Below are positions 24,855-38,199 of a stretch of DNA of 64,000 bases, piece by piece (position 1 is the first letter of the stretch; the number at the start of each line of letters is the position of its first letter). The stretch is from Dipylidium caninum. Lineage: Eukaryota; Platyhelminthes; Cestoda; Cyclophyllidea; Dipylidiidae. The notes under the pieces are model-generated. The model saw only the letters and a list, made by a program, of their open reading frames with translations, was not told where the DNA came from and did no database searches. Both the position numbers and the translations under genes were made by a program. The DNA lies in the NCBI GenBank assembly GCA_017562135.1, contig QEYB01000448.1, positions 682,001-746,000 of the forward strand, read 5' to 3'.

Positions 24855-24954
24855 AGGAGAGGAGAGGAGAGGAGAGGAGAGGAGAGGAGAGGAGAGGAGA
24901 GGAGAGGAGAGGAGAGGAGAGGAGAGGAGAGGAGAGGAGAGGAGAGGAGAGGAG
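24855..24954. repeat. Perfect pentanucleotide tandem repeat (GGAGA)n
   Basis: About twenty uninterrupted copies of the 5-bp unit GGAGA give a 100-bp purine-only strand, ending in an imperfect unit. The opposite strand reads through as a Pro/Leu/Ser-Ser repeat frame, which is an artefact rather than a protein. Confidence 0.97.
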
Positions 24955-27900
24955 GGAAGAGGTTGTGACATTTAACTGAGGTGATAAAAACAATTTTGCT
25001 TTCTCGGTTGGGGTGTCAGGTAATTATCAGGTAAATAGTGACACTCGCCCGAATGTAAATCGGTAATTTAAAATTGCCTGAATGCTTGACCTCATTTTCC
25101 ATCTGGATTAATACGGTCGGAACGACCTTAGCACAGCTCCACCTGACACGAGGGGCTTCGGGAAATCCCATATTTACCGAGTCAGTGGAGTGAAGGGGTC
25201 GGCAAAACCTGTCACGCATATATATGTGCCTTCGCTTTAAATTGCTATGGACGGACACTGGCACAGGGTGTTTCACACACCGATGCGATAAAATCGCGAG
25301 CTTGATCGAACACGTCGCAATTCAGAGCGATGAATTAATCAAAAACATCCAGGAATCACCCACCCACGTCTCCTCCCTCCCTCCCTCCCTTCCTTCCTTC
25401 CTCTCTCGCGCCCCCTCGCGCTCTCGGCCGTGCTCTCCACACCCGGAGCGGACCCTGCGACGCTGCTGTTGAGTTGTCGTGGTGGGGGGAGGCCGGACAA
25501 ACACACACACATTGTACACACACACTACACCAGGTGCTCATTCGTAAACAGACGATTCCTCATAAATCGCCTCCCCTCCCTTCCCCTCCTCACACCCCCC
25601 CGCGTTATAACGGCCATTGTAGTAGAAGGAGTAGTTTGTTGTAGTAGTAAATTAAAAATGACATCGTTATTATTCAGGTGGATGGGTTGGAGCGGGTCAG
25701 AACACGCTCGTCAGTGACAATGAGTGATCATCATCATCCCCTCGGCCAGTGCATTTACATCGGGTACTGCTACCGCCTTCCCTTGCCCACATCAAAACTG
25801 CGCCTCACTTTCTTCGCATTCAACTACCCCCTCCGACCCTTCGTCCTCGTCTCACAACACTATTTTCTGCTCACAGATTTTCAACAAATCGGCGAAGTGA
25901 CAGGAGGGAGGCAACAAGCCTGCCACGGGGTTAAAGACGGCTCCCAAGATCGAGGTCAGTGAATACTCGGCAATTACAAACTGTCCGACAGGGTGAATAG
26001 CCTGAGAAGTTGGGACTGATAATGATAGTTTGTAACACTGGCGCACAAACACTCGTGATGACCGTCGGTTAATGCGTATGAACGGGGCCAGCAGAGGCAG
26101 CATTCAGGATTAATTATTCGCAATGATGGGTGAATGCGAAAGAACCTCGGCCAGCCGGGGAGTTGGCGGCCAATTACAGTGGAGATGGTGACTTTCTGCC
26201 GTGCAGAAGCCTATTGCGCAAGCAGTTAAGTGGACACCCACAGCAGCGCTCCGCCTCGTCCGAGGGGTCGGACGCAGGGCGAGAATTCGTGTGTTGTCAT
26301 CGCTTAAGGCGACCAATTAAATCTGCATGAAATGTCATAAATGCCTTAAAACTGCCATATAGGTCAGGCATGACAGATTGAGTATTTTAAAGGCATGATT
26401 TTATTGCCTACACACACAGGAGAGCCCGGTTTAATGATGGGCTGGTGGGCTGCAATGCAAGATTCGCTTATACAGGCTTTAAGTAGCTTGGAAAAAAATC
26501 AAGTGTTCTGTCTGCATTATAATGGGATACATAAGGTGGAAAATCGGTTTTTCTCTAACGGAAGAAATGAATTTTGACAAGTAAACCGCCTCATCGCAGT
26601 CCGTCAGTCCGTCCGTCCCCATCGACTGGCTGCAAACGACATGCGACGGGAGCATCAGAAATGAAAAAGTGCACATACCAAAATAATAAGTGCGCTGACC
26701 CAGGCGACCAGGAAACGGCGGGATTGTCAGAGACTGAAGCTACAAAAGCGGGTAAACACTTTTCCTTATTTGCCCATTATCGAATACACACACTTATGGG
26801 AACATGAGGCTGAAGTCGACCGGGTGGAGTCTTCGTTGGCGGGGAGGAATGGGCCACCGGGCTGCCCAAAGTGAAGTTATACGACGAAATGGTTATGCGG
26901 AGTTGTGTAAAGTGGACATTAAAGCACCGTGGGAGCGGTGCGTGTCCACGCACTCCGAGGGAGATCTTTTGGGGTGCGCTGAAAAGGGGACGCAGGTCGA
27001 ATGATGCATTGTTTTAATCTGGACTTTGGAGAGCCACAGATTCCTCATATTCATACGGAATCGGGGTTGAGTGAGGAGAACACATGCCTTGGGGACATCT
27101 CGTACGAAAGGGGACAGTGGTGGGCAAATGGTCGTGAGGTTCAGCGGCCATAACTGGCGGGAAATGGGTGCAAAAACGCTCATTTTACGACACTCACCTC
27201 ATGAAGACAGGAGCGAAGAGCGGAGGTATCCTCGTTCCGACGGTCAAATCGTCGAGGAACTGTCAGTTAGTAAGAAACTGGGGTTTTCAAAAACTAAGAG
27301 CCCCACGTGTGAACCACTGCATGTGTAATGGGCTAATCTGTATAGAAGTTCCGCCCCCACCTCTGCTGCCGCCCCGCACTGCCCCGCCTCCCCGCCTCCC
27401 TGCCTCTCCGCTTCCCCGGCCGTCCAAGCCTTCCACCTAATTGCGTGGGGATAGCAGGCCGCAGCTAATCGCTCAATAAATCACCTCGTAGAGACACAGA
27501 TGGACACGGGCACGGACACGGACAGGGGCACGCATCGCCTTGTTGGTGCGCACCTTTTTATGCACGGAAATTGGATAATTGGGGTGCATTGCGTTTTCCG
27601 CCTTTCCCAACCGCCCGCCCGCTTGCCCGCCCGACCGACCTCTTTGTCGTTGTCATCCCATTTGCCCTAATTTACCAGCGCCACCAAATCCTCGCTTTTA
27701 ATCCTCCCCTCGGTCACAGAGTGGCCGCACAGGTGTGACCGCGGATGGGTTTGTTTCCGGCTGCCGTTTGTATGTGACAAAAAGCTGGGGCGACTGTCCA
27801 TTTCTCATCCGCCTTCCCATGCTCTCCGGCGCTTTTTGTACATGCCCACGAGTCTGCGTTGGGAGGAGCATTTATTCAAGCCTCTGGCAGCCATCATGTC

Positions 27901-29399
27901 GTAATGCCTCCTCCTCCACAACTCCCCCTCAGCTCCTCCTCCTCGGTTCCTCCTCCTCCCCCTCATATCCCACTCTTAGTCGGTAACACCGCCCCCCCCC
28001 CGCCCCACCTCCCGCACGGGGCTTTCGTCGGCTAATCGTGGGATAGCATCGACACACACGGTTCCAATCCGAAGGATCATTTAATGCGAGTGCAACAGGT
28101 CTCGGGGGTTCGGGGGGAGAGGGTGGGTGGGAGTGTATAATGGCCGGGTAATCGGCCCACATACCATCGCGTTTCGTTTCATGCCACAGCAAATGCCTCA
28201 TTTAAGTTGGGCATCTCGATTAGCTGTGTGCATTCCTGCATGTCCCACAGTCGGTGGGGGCACGGTTGCCCGCTGGTGTGGGAGATGACTTACCGAGACG
28301 GGAAGACTCCTTTTTTTCGAGTATAAAAGGTCCTACACTGTAACCGTGGACAGAAGAAAATTGTTCTCCTTACTGGAAATCGGAAGGTCTGAAACCTCCT
28401 CGACTGACATTCAGCCAGGAGGACTCGGGGGAGACCGAAGGAGAATGGAAATCCTAGAAAAAGAGCCCAAATAGGCTGGAGACTGTTGAATGCCGGAGAA
28501 GAGGACGGCTTCCCTTCCGAATGGAGTCAGAAGGGGCGGCTGTCGAGTGTGGGTAAAAGTAATTGAGGTTCTCACAGACGACGATTTTGAGTTGAGCTTA
28601 ACCTGGCGAGTTTGGGCGCTGGTAGCTTAACCCCTGAGGCCACGGCAACCATCACGTGAGGATTGCAGGCGCGGAAGCAAGTCTTTTGTTTATCATGTCA
28701 CCGTGGCAGCGTAAATCGTCCTCCTCACCCCAGGCCCTCCCCCCCGGCCCCTAACAACACGAACTTGGTGCACGTGTCAACGGGGTCTGGTGTGGCAGAC
28801 CGCAGGAGGGAGGCGAGTACCGCGTCGCGTCTGTTCCGCAAAATGCCCCTGTTAGTTGGCGAGGCAGCAGACAGCAAATGTTGACGTAATGAATGCTGCT
28901 GATGTGGCGTTTGAATGACTTTAAACGCCACCACAAAATCATTGTAAATTCCGTTCTATTATTAGGGCAATTTCCGGTGGCCAGAAATCACCGCCCAGTG
29001 GATATAAACTGAGCTGGATGCTAGGTGAATAGCAGACTAGCTGATCCCATTGCATCACTAATGGCACCATTCCCAGCGGCCGGGGAGATGTTCTGCTACG
29101 GCCACGGGCCAAGGCTTGAATGACAGCGCCGGACAGGCGACGTCAATCGCGAGATGTGGGAACCGAGCCTCCTTGTTGAGGGCGATGAGAGCGTAAAATG
29201 CAAGGCATAACACATGCCAGCTTCCGTAATCCAGTGCGCTTTCTGCCGATGAGACACACGAACTCTGTGGAAGGTTGTCTTCCACGTCGTCTCCGCTCGC
29301 TCTCCTCGGAAAGCGAGTTTTGGCATTCAGGCGGATCGTACCATGAGGCGGAGCTCCAGTCCCAACCGAAATGACATCGACGGCGACTTTAACTGATTA

Positions 29400-29820
29400 A
29401 CAAACTCTCTCTCCTTTGAGTTTTGTTGGTGCACAAATAAAAGTTGTATTTTTGGGCAACTATGAAACGGTCGTTTTGTCTAGTTTGTGTCCAGCTGCCA
29501 CAGAGCGAGACATTTTGTTGGGTGTGCTGGATATTTTCGTTTAAAATCTCAAAAGCTTTCTTCTTATTCGTTTCTTCTCTCACTTTTGCTTTATTTTTCT
29601 CCCATTCCAGGTGAAAACAGAACTCCATTTACATCTACTTCTCCGCTATGAGCTCCCATTGGATCATAGCGCAGCCCAACCTTCGGAGGTGGGTCCGCTA
29701 ATGACAAAGAATGCTCGATGTTGTTTTTAAAATTTTAGCTCCGACAAGTTGAATCTCGTCAAGGCGCCTCGCCTCGGGGAAGACCGCCACTTACCCATGT
29801 TGGCGGTCGGCCAACATGAG
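29400..29820 (+). mobile_element. Decayed mariner-type transposase fragment, copy 1
   Basis: Around 29,620-29,790 broken frames read HLHLLLRYELPLDHSAAQ, then ARCCF and LVKAPRLGEDR. This is the order seen in the N-terminal helix-turn-helix half of mariner (SETMAR-like) transposases: short hydrophobic start, AA-x-T region, WF, then the RxGRP hinge. The sequence is interrupted by stops and frameshifts. The start near 29,415 (GTTGGTGCACAAATAAAAG) resembles a mariner terminal inverted repeat, so the left border may be close to it. No catalytic half is present. Confidence 0.6.
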
Positions 29821-30079
29821 TGACAACAAAGGGACAAACAAATACTTTTGCAAAATACCGAAATGTAGTAGAATTTGGCCACTTAAAAGGGAGTTTCATT
29901 TTCCAGTAACCGAACAGTTGGTAAGGAAAACGAAAGTCTACAAATATTGTATTTTTCTGAGTGACCATCAAGTTGGTAATCACAGGTAAATTCCACATTG
30001 AATGAAATAGGATGGAAACCATGAAACGGGCTTTTTTGTTCAGCCTCTGTTTAGCTGAGACTGGGGAGAGATCCATTGT

Positions 30080-30530
30080 GACGGGGCCTCGATGCCTCTA
30101 TTTGTAAATCTTAAAGGTCTTCTTCATACTTATTTCGTTAAAAGTTTTAGTTTCCTCCGAAACCAGATCGAAACACAAAGCGATTTGCATCTACTTCTCT
30201 TGTATGAGCGCAGACTGGACCATAGTGCAGCCCAACAAGCTTCGGGAAACACTAATGCCGCATTCGGCGATGAATTCACCAATGGAAGAAGCACTCGATG
30301 TTGGTTCCAACAATTGCCTTTGCACAATTTGAGTATCTTTACGAAGCCTGGAGGAAGACCACCGACCGATGTTGATGATGACGAGGAGAAATAGTTGAGG
30401 ACAACGACTGCGGAGTGGACTCAAGTGTGCTGACGGTAGAAAGTGACCAAACTGCAGAGCAAGTGGACACGAAAAGGCTGAACGACGACCACGGAAAGCT
30501 TCACCTCCTGTTGACAAATTAAATCACTTC
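30080..30530 (+). mobile_element. Decayed mariner-type transposase fragment, copy 2
   Basis: The frame at about 30,177-30,392 reads HLLLLYERRLDHSAAQQ, NTNAAFGDEFTNGRST, CWFQQL, then a PGGRPPTDVDDD hinge. This matches the DNA-binding N-terminal half of mariner transposases. It is about 565 bp downstream of copy 1, in the same orientation and with parallel flanking sequence, so the two are related copies or a local duplication. The catalytic half is missing. Confidence 0.75.
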
Positions 30531-33500
30531 TCTACGCGTCCTGCAAATTCATCACCCGGTACTTCACCCACCGACCATTTCCATTACCATTTGCGTAGTT
30601 AGGAGTTATTTTTAAGGGAATAAATACAATCACCAAAAAGCAACTGTAAAAAAAAAACTTTGAAACGTAAAAGCTAGTGGAAGTTCAATCGATTGAATAT
30701 AACGAATAATGTGAAAGGGTGTGCCTTTTTTCGACGTATGTACAATGCCCGTTTCATGGTTTCCGATTTTCTGCACTCGGTACGATGAAACGCCCTGAAG
30801 TGGGAGTTAGGATGAGCATTTAATCACGTCTTCATCCATTAAATTCCCTCGTGAGAACACTAGAAAACGTGCATTTAACGGCTCATACCGTATAAATTCG
30901 CAGGAAATTCATGAGAAACGAGAATCCCCCCCCCCCTATTTAGTAAAAAAATGTCCCCACATTAGACAGATTTCTGCCCGAATCGTGGCGGGGAGGTGAA
31001 CACTAACGGGACTCGCCTCTAACTCCGTTAACCCACCTCACAATGCGACAAGTCGGCGTGGTTGAGGCGATGGAGGGTCTGCGCCTTCGAGGACGACGAG
31101 GTCCACACTTGCGAGGCGATGATTTGGCGATGGGAATTACCGAAGTGGAGTCGAAAGTGAAATTCTTCCCTGGCCGCCGCGATGCGTGTGCATTCGGATG
31201 ATTGGGGCAAATTGTGTTTCCCTCAAAGCTGCCTCCTTTTTTTTCATAGGTGGTGAAATGCCTACGGGGCTTAAAGACAGCGGATTGGCATATGCCCAAT
31301 TAGTCTTCGATTGGTATTTAGATTTGAAGGCTATTTGACATTTACGAGTTGAACGGATTAATGTCAGAATAGTGGATGTCGATGATATCACCGTGATAAG
31401 TCCACTATCCCAGACTCGGTAAAGGGTGGGGGGGGGGGGGGGGAGGGCGAGCTGTGTGCATCCAAAAATGTCATCTCTTCGGGGGGAGGGGAAAAGAAGA
31501 AAAAGCGCCATCACCAGCAACAACAATAGCGCCCACCTGGGTATGGCCAAATGTCTGCCAACGCCTCACCTCGGGGAAGAGGAATTGTAAGAAGAAGAAG
31601 AAGAAGAAACAGATCCGTGATCAAGTATTAGACTAAGGCGGGAGAGTGTTGATTCCTCCCATTTTTTTCCACTCAATTCAGTGTTGAAGTGGAACAAATC
31701 GACTTGAAGTTTAGGGCGAAAAAGGGTATTATTTGTCCAAACATAACTCAGATGCAGTAAAACGTTGTATCAGTGTTTGTGTGCGTGTGTGTATGTGTGT
31801 CAAAGGAAGCACAATTTTACGAGCCACCCCTCATTAGAGTAGTAGTGGTAGTAGCAGTGCGAGGGATGTTTTTTTCCCTGCCTTGAAGCGCGATTTTAGC
31901 TACTGCCAAGTCGACCCCCTCTCTGAACTCCGTCAGGGATCATCGCCCCTTCCCCTTGCCCCCCGCCTCTCTCTCCCTCGCCTCTGTGCGGAGCCGAAGC
32001 AACAAGGCAGAGAGACGGGACGGGGGCGGTGGGGAAAAAGAAGAAGGAGAGGAGACTGGCCACTTCGAGTCCCCACACGCGGCTCGCCTACACTTCCACC
32101 TCTCCACCCGAGGAGGCGTTCGCGCTTTTCGTAGTTGGTTAACCTCCGCCTCCGCCTCCGCCTCCTACTCCTGCTCCTTCTCCTTCTCCTCCTCCGCCCT
32201 TTCGCCTGCCCGTCCACCACACTCTCCCTTGCCACAACGCGAATCCAGGCCGCCCATTGGCTGTTGATTTATGCAGTGATTGTCAACCCACCCCCAAGGG
32301 GTTGAAATATTTGTGCAAAAACTTGGCGCATTGTGTTAAGAAGCGCTAAATATCCGAATGTCAAAATGTCGGTTGTGGGGCGGCGGCGGTGGCGCTGGCG
32401 GGGTGGTGGTGGTAGTGTGGAGCAGTGCGCTGTAAGTGGTTTCATGTGCACATGCAAAGTGTAAAAAGGGTTTACAGAGTGGACATAAAAATGGTTGTGT
32501 GAGCGCTGGTGGCAATTTCCTCTTCGCAATTTGCCCACAAAAGATTGTCCACTAATAAGTGGAAAGGTGTTTGTCGGGTTTCTCCTCGGCCTTCTTTTGT
32601 CGGGGGGAAAAGGAGGCAATTCTCTTTACCAGAGATGCCTCGGCACTGCAAACTGCCTAAATCCTGGCATTATGGGAAGGCGAAGCAACAGGACGAAGAC
32701 ACCGACACTTCGCCTCGGGTTATTCGGCATCTCCTTGATCGCGTAGACTGCGATTCCGGGGACAAACATCCAGCGAGCGAATTTTTTTCCCTCAAACTAC
32801 CACATTGTCAACCGTCAGTAAGCAGATTTTGGGCTCATTAAAGTGCTCATTTGGAAGTGAATGTGGACAATCGCAAACAGCACTGCTACGTTTGTGCCTG
32901 TGTAAGTGACCGAAGTCAAATTTACAACGCCAGAGGAGGATTGCAAGTGGCTTCCAGGTAGAAAAAGAAATAAAACGTGGCATGTTGTTTGGTAGGCATG
33001 CATTAGGAGTAAATGAAGATGGAGTGTCGAGAGGAGCAGTGGCAGAAAGCGACAAAGACACCATGGGAAAGACATTTCCGTGGGCACAGTTTCCAACGCA
33101 GATGCCAACAGGTGAAGCGGTGTGATGAGGCGAGGAGGGGGCGGCAAGAGGGGACGTCGGGCTGGAGGGCGAACACCACTCATCTTTCCCCTTTTCCCGT
33201 CTCATTAGGCGGTCGTCCTCTAATTAACCCAGTAGTGACTTGACATACCCCAACTACACACAAACACTGCTAATGGACCAGGGGATGCCTCTTCAAAATA
33301 AGGCGACCACTCCGCCCGGCGGAGGTATTGTCTCCCTCCCAATTAACCAGTTGAAACTGCGGTATCGCCTCGAGAAGGTCACAGGGCAGGATGTTGCTGA
33401 GGCGATTTTACAGAGTTGGCTCTATTCCAGTAGGTTGCGTTTCTCGGAGGACAATTGTCGTCCGCTCTCTTGCGACGATCACCTAATCATCCATTTTTTC

Positions 33501-35860
33501 ACATTTTTCGTCACGATTACCACTGTAGAATGTCGCCATCCCTAAAACAAGCTATTCTCTATTGCAGTTTTTTTAAAACACATTAATGTGGCCGCGATTC
33601 ACCTTATTTCCGATCCATTTAGGAGAAAAGAATTCAACTCTGTCCAAGGAAGAAATTTTACTGGGCGGCGGTGGTCCCCAAACAAAGTTTGGTCAGTGTG
33701 TTCTTAGTGAGAAGTTGCGAGACCCCCAAAAGAGTTGAGTACATCGGTATAACATCAAGCATACGTCTTGGAGGAAGCACTGGGAAAAAGCGCCGTATAA
33801 CTTGAGCGTTTGATCCTCCCCGGGGTCTGCGACACACTGAAACGCCTCGTGGAAGGGCAAAAGTCGGCCGGGCGCATTTTATTGCATTCACAGCTAGGCG
33901 ATTGAAGATTTTAATTAACCTTGAAAATGCAAAATTTCTAATGAAAGATGCAACTTTCCTCAACGAGGTATGGTACTTTTTTATTGGCGGCGTTTTGCAA
34001 CCTAAATTTCACATTCATAAAGTTTCCGCTCTTTGCTATCAAAAAGACTGAATTAGGTGTAATTTGACATCATCAGCGTCATTAAATATTTTACTAATTA
34101 AGGATGTCTGCAAAAAACGAGCAAATAAATGGTAGTCTGAAGGAGAGGGTTCATGGCTACACGGCGAAGGCGTCAAGGAAATTCAACTCAGATCCAACAA
34201 TTTTTGGCGAGTTATGGAAGCTCCGTAAGGTTTCGCATCATCATAGTGAAAAGCAACACCGCTCCGATTTGCCACCTCAGGCCGCGTTGCCCGAATTCCA
34301 TCGTTCGCTTTGGCGAGGTATCAAACGAACACGTTTGAAAGGCTCGTTTGGGTGTTTGGTGAAGATTAAAAGCGCAAATTCCTTTTTATAATCCCACCAG
34401 ATCGAGAGGATAATCTCTTTTTGGTGAATCTGCGCTACAGATGTAGTCTGGACTGGTTTGTCTTGCCGGTAAGTAGTCTTTGCCGAAATGGACCATTTTC
34501 AATCCGAATCGGAAATTATGCTGATGCATTACGGCAAATGAATTTTCCCAGGCAGGAGAGGAGTCCAAAGCTCAAATTCCCTCATGCAGCCAGTCCTTTG
34601 TCCTTTGGCCACTCGCAACTGAGCTTCTAGGCAACATCACTCGTGTCGTGCTCTGACGACCTGAAGCGGAAATGGAGCCGATGTGCCATGCCTCTCATTG
34701 ACTTCGACTGGATGGACGGCCAGGTTGTTGAGCATTTTCGGCGAAAAATCGCCAGGCCGACAACAGGCATGCCAATTTTGACCATACCGTCTTTCTTTCA
34801 AGGCTCCATTTCCATCTACAGCACGTAACTTCCCTTGTCCTTGCGATGCCTTCTTGCCTTCTCGGGAATAATACAATAAAGTGCGTCTGTGGTGTGCGCC
34901 TTCTTCTTCGTCTTCCACTCTAAATTGGGGCAAAAATAGACCTACAAAGATGAATAATATATTTTGCTTCTTTTACTAAATGAAAGGTAGAAGTTCGAGT
35001 AATAAGAAAAAATATGGGCTAGGTGCCTTAAGCACGTTAACGAAATAAAAGAGCGTAAAATGAGTCTGTAGACAAAATTTGCAATCATTCACTTGCTAAT
35101 CCGCAACCGAGGCGTGAAATTTTACAGTGTTCGCGACTAACTGGAGGCAGTAAAAGAAGTTACTAATGTTGACATCGGCTCAAGCGTTTTTTACTCTGAC
35201 ATGAGCGGTTGACTTTAACTTTAACTGATAGAACCACCCCCGACTGACTGGGCGCATTCTCCCACTCGCAAGTGCTCCACCAACGAAGGCGCCGAAGCCT
35301 CGCTAACAAGGGAGCGACTGTCTCACGTCCTCGTGTACCCGCTCAACGTGGAAGACGCCGATTTAGCAACTGCACTGCCTTTCCCCTTTCGCCAATCGGG
35401 CGAAATAAAACCCCAACGAAGGCGCCGAAGCCTCGGAGCCGAGGGGGCTTGACGATTCCACCGCAAATAACCCTCCCAAGACGGTTGTTGCGCTCTCAGG
35501 CGAGAGAAGTACCTAAACGTCGCCCTTAAGGTGGTGGTGAGGAGAATCGGCCTAGGAAATCCTTGTGCTCCGCCTCCTTCCACGAGTGTCAAATTCCCCG
35601 CCAAATTATTTCACAAGGGCATGAAGCCATGCGATCCCGACCACGGTAACCCGAGAGCGCCCATTTGGTCTGAAGTGGACGGAAAATGATGTCAACACGA
35701 CTCCATGCGGAATCATCTCACAGTCCACGCACATTCTGATTACTGCATTTCGTCAATGCGATACTTGACTGGAGGGAAGTGGGAAATGATGCATTTTGCT
35801 TGAACATTTAAAGGCTATTCAGGTGTGAAATACTATGGGACTGTGCGTAAATTTGAAATT
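30531..35860. other. Gene-poor stretch between mariner relics
   Basis: No recognisable coding exon. It contains a run of sixteen G's (31,428-31,443), a GT-rich tract (31,775-31,800), a polypurine/polypyrimidine patch (32,140-32,205) and a 22-bp direct repeat at 35,281-35,302 and 35,414-35,435. Several open frames around 31,900-32,270 come from that biased composition. Confidence 0.55.
31428..31443. repeat. Homopolymer run of G (16 nt)
   Basis: Sixteen consecutive G residues on the plus strand. Length is likely to be unreliable in the assembly and polymorphic in the population. Confidence 0.9.
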
Positions 35861-35880
35861 CTTGCTTTCAAGACAAACGC

Positions 35881-36960
35881 TCATTTATTTATTGCAGAAC
35901 TTCTACATTTAACTGAGAAATAAGTCTTAAATCATTTCTAACATCTTTCATTAGCGTATAGGCGGTCCTCCTATTCGCTCTCTTACAAAAAGTCCTCCGA
36001 GTTTGCATTGAAAGAGTTTCTGAAATGCATTTCCACTTCTTCAACAATGTTAAAGCTTTCAACCTCTTCGACCATTCGAGAGCGCTGGATCTGGTGAATG
36101 AGGTGGACGAGGCAAACCCAAACTCCCCAATTTTCTCCCCTGTTATTTTTGTGGCATGAGACCTCGCGGTGGAGGATTCTTTATTTTGCACTTGACCGGA
36201 ACAGATCGTTTTGGTGAGAACTCTCGTTTCATCCTCTCGAGGCGTTCACAGTACTCTGTCGCTGAAACGGTCTGAGTATGTTCAAGCAATTCATCATGTT
36301 TATTTTTTGGAACAATTCCACCGCACACAAACAGGAACCTTCCTTATTGTCAGCGATGGTTTGGATCTCTAAAATCTCAGAAAGCCAACGCTGCAATACC
36401 GCGACCAAGGCGACTCGCAGGTTGTACGACGTTGACCGAGATCCGTCGCTGTCAAATCATGAGAAAAGGCACGATTCTAGCCTGTGGACCGTGGAAAATT
36501 CCACAATAGTTTAAAAAAACTGAATCCATCATCGTCCTTGTGATATCAGCGCCTAATCATTGAGCTCGTCCAGTTCGTCCAACATCTTCCCGACTCATAT
36601 TCCTATTTTGAAAGTTTCTCTGTGGGAAAGCCATGGTTGTCCATCATACATCCCGTTATATTTTATTCCCAAAAACAGGGCGGTTCCATTAACGAGACCA
36701 AAAAGACACGCAGATTGTGCGACGCTGTTCGGGTTCCGCCTCTGTCAAATCGTGGGGAACCCAAATTTCTTGCTCGTGAACACTTTTCTCACGTAGACCA
36801 TGGAGAGCCGATCTTCAGAGAAAACTCCATAATAATTTGACAAGAAACTGAATTCGTTATCACCCTCGAAATATCATCGTCCGCTTTTTGAGGTCGTCCC
36901 TTTTGTTCAACACTTTCGAGCTTCCTATTCCCATTTTTACGCGTTTTTAAAGCACCTATG
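35881..36960 (-). mobile_element. Decayed mariner transposase, copy 3, with repeated N-terminal part
   Basis: Read on the minus strand: a GRPQKADDD hinge at about 36,880, then a HDLTATDLGQRRTTCESPWS-type stretch near 36,450. Next comes VSATEYCERLERMKREF at about 36,230, then ARSHATKITGEKIGEFGF and a C-terminal tail ending near 35,890. This is the order of a mariner (SETMAR/Hsmar1-like) transposase from hinge through the catalytic half. Stops and frameshifts show it is dead. The hinge-to-middle segment occurs twice (about 36,395-36,590 and 36,700-36,890), so either the element is internally duplicated or two copies overlap. Confidence 0.8.
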
Positions 36961-38199
36961 ACCCTCGTTTAGGTTTAGAACATCGTCGTAATTATTGTTA
37001 ATGTCTTTAACTGCTCCATTTGCCCTCGATTCTTGATCGAACAGGCAATTTAAAAAAGTCTAAATGTCCTTCTTTACATGGAGCAGGAATATTTTGATTG
37101 AAAAGTTTAACTTACGACCAAGTTTGATCATGTCGCCACAAAAACTGGCTGTGAATGAATATAGCGCAAAAGTGGCGATTTCTTTTCACTTTACCTAATA
37201 TGCGAAAAGAGTTGAGTTACCTTGCCGAGCGGGTACTTGGGCCCGGCGGGCGCCAGAGGATGCATTCAAACAAAATACCAGCCTCTAATTTACTAGTCCC
37301 CACATACCACATTTAATTACTACTACTGCTTATTATTAATATTGTTATTATTCTTTTTTTCATGTCATTGCAGGGGAAGTGGAAATATTTCTTTCTAAAC
37401 AGAGGGTTTGAGCGACGACTCAACAAATCCTCAATGCGATATGGCATCTCCAACCCTTCACAATGTCCTCTTTCATCCTTCTAACATGATTAAAACCTAG
37501 TTAGTTAGCTGCCGACTCCCCTGAAGGCCAGTGGGAAGGTGCGTAAGCAAAATCGCCCTGATTTGGTATGCAAAGGAGAAGAAGGTGAACGGGTGCATGA
37601 CAGCGCGCTCTTCGACACGACAGGTGATGGACCTGGTGGCGGTGGTCGAGTGGATGAAGTTTTGACGGCACTGCAAGATCAGCGTTGAGATACAAAGCGA
37701 GCGCCTTTACAATGAGTAGACTGCGTTGTCAGGGTAAATCAAATCAATTTTGAGATTTTCCGCATCCGAGCAATTAAATGATCCCATGGTTTCGCGACTA
37801 TCTGTTAAGAGGGTGCTCCTTCCAGGAGCGAGACAATAGCTGAGCTACCGTTTGAGTTGACGCACTAAGGCGTCGAAGTGGCCCCGGCGAGTGGAATTCC
37901 ATAGCCTTGAGGAGGATGGTGGACCACGTGCCAGCGTCCCGAGGGCGCACGGACTGTTGGAGCAAATTTCAGGGAACGTCGGGACAGCTACAGTACATGG
38001 ACCTTCAGCCTAAGTGGAGTCGCTGGCGCCCTCTGTATCCCATTCAAGGAGTTGCTACAGTCCACACATCTCCTGTGGGCAAACGAGATGAATGACGGCG
38101 GCGGTGCATACGTCAGCAGGCCCGAGTGTCAGGTCTACCCGAAAGTTCTGTCCGCTTATAAGACAAACCGCTCTTTTCGAAACGTGGCACATGACTGTT

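Larger units (their letters stand above)
19294..29380. other. Gene-poor, GC-richer stretch right of ARID3
   Basis: No coding exon is recognised on either strand. The interval is dense in simple repeats, CpG-containing GC-rich patches and CA/GT microsatellites (about 20,935-20,960; 24,003-24,020; 25,499-25,530). By position it is either ARID3 5' intron or its upstream regulatory DNA. Open frames here are short, repeat-biased and unlike known families. Confidence 0.55.

Noticed and set aside
24651..24979. Frames translating the GGAGA array on both strands
   Set aside because: Repeat artefacts with no sequence complexity.
33658..33963. 101-codon minus-strand frame near a mariner relic
   Set aside because: No transposase or reverse transcriptase motif could be identified, and the composition is unremarkable.
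37790..37860. A-box-like GGTAGCTCAGC on the minus strand suggesting a tRNA gene
   Set aside because: No matching B box downstream and no cloverleaf pairing.
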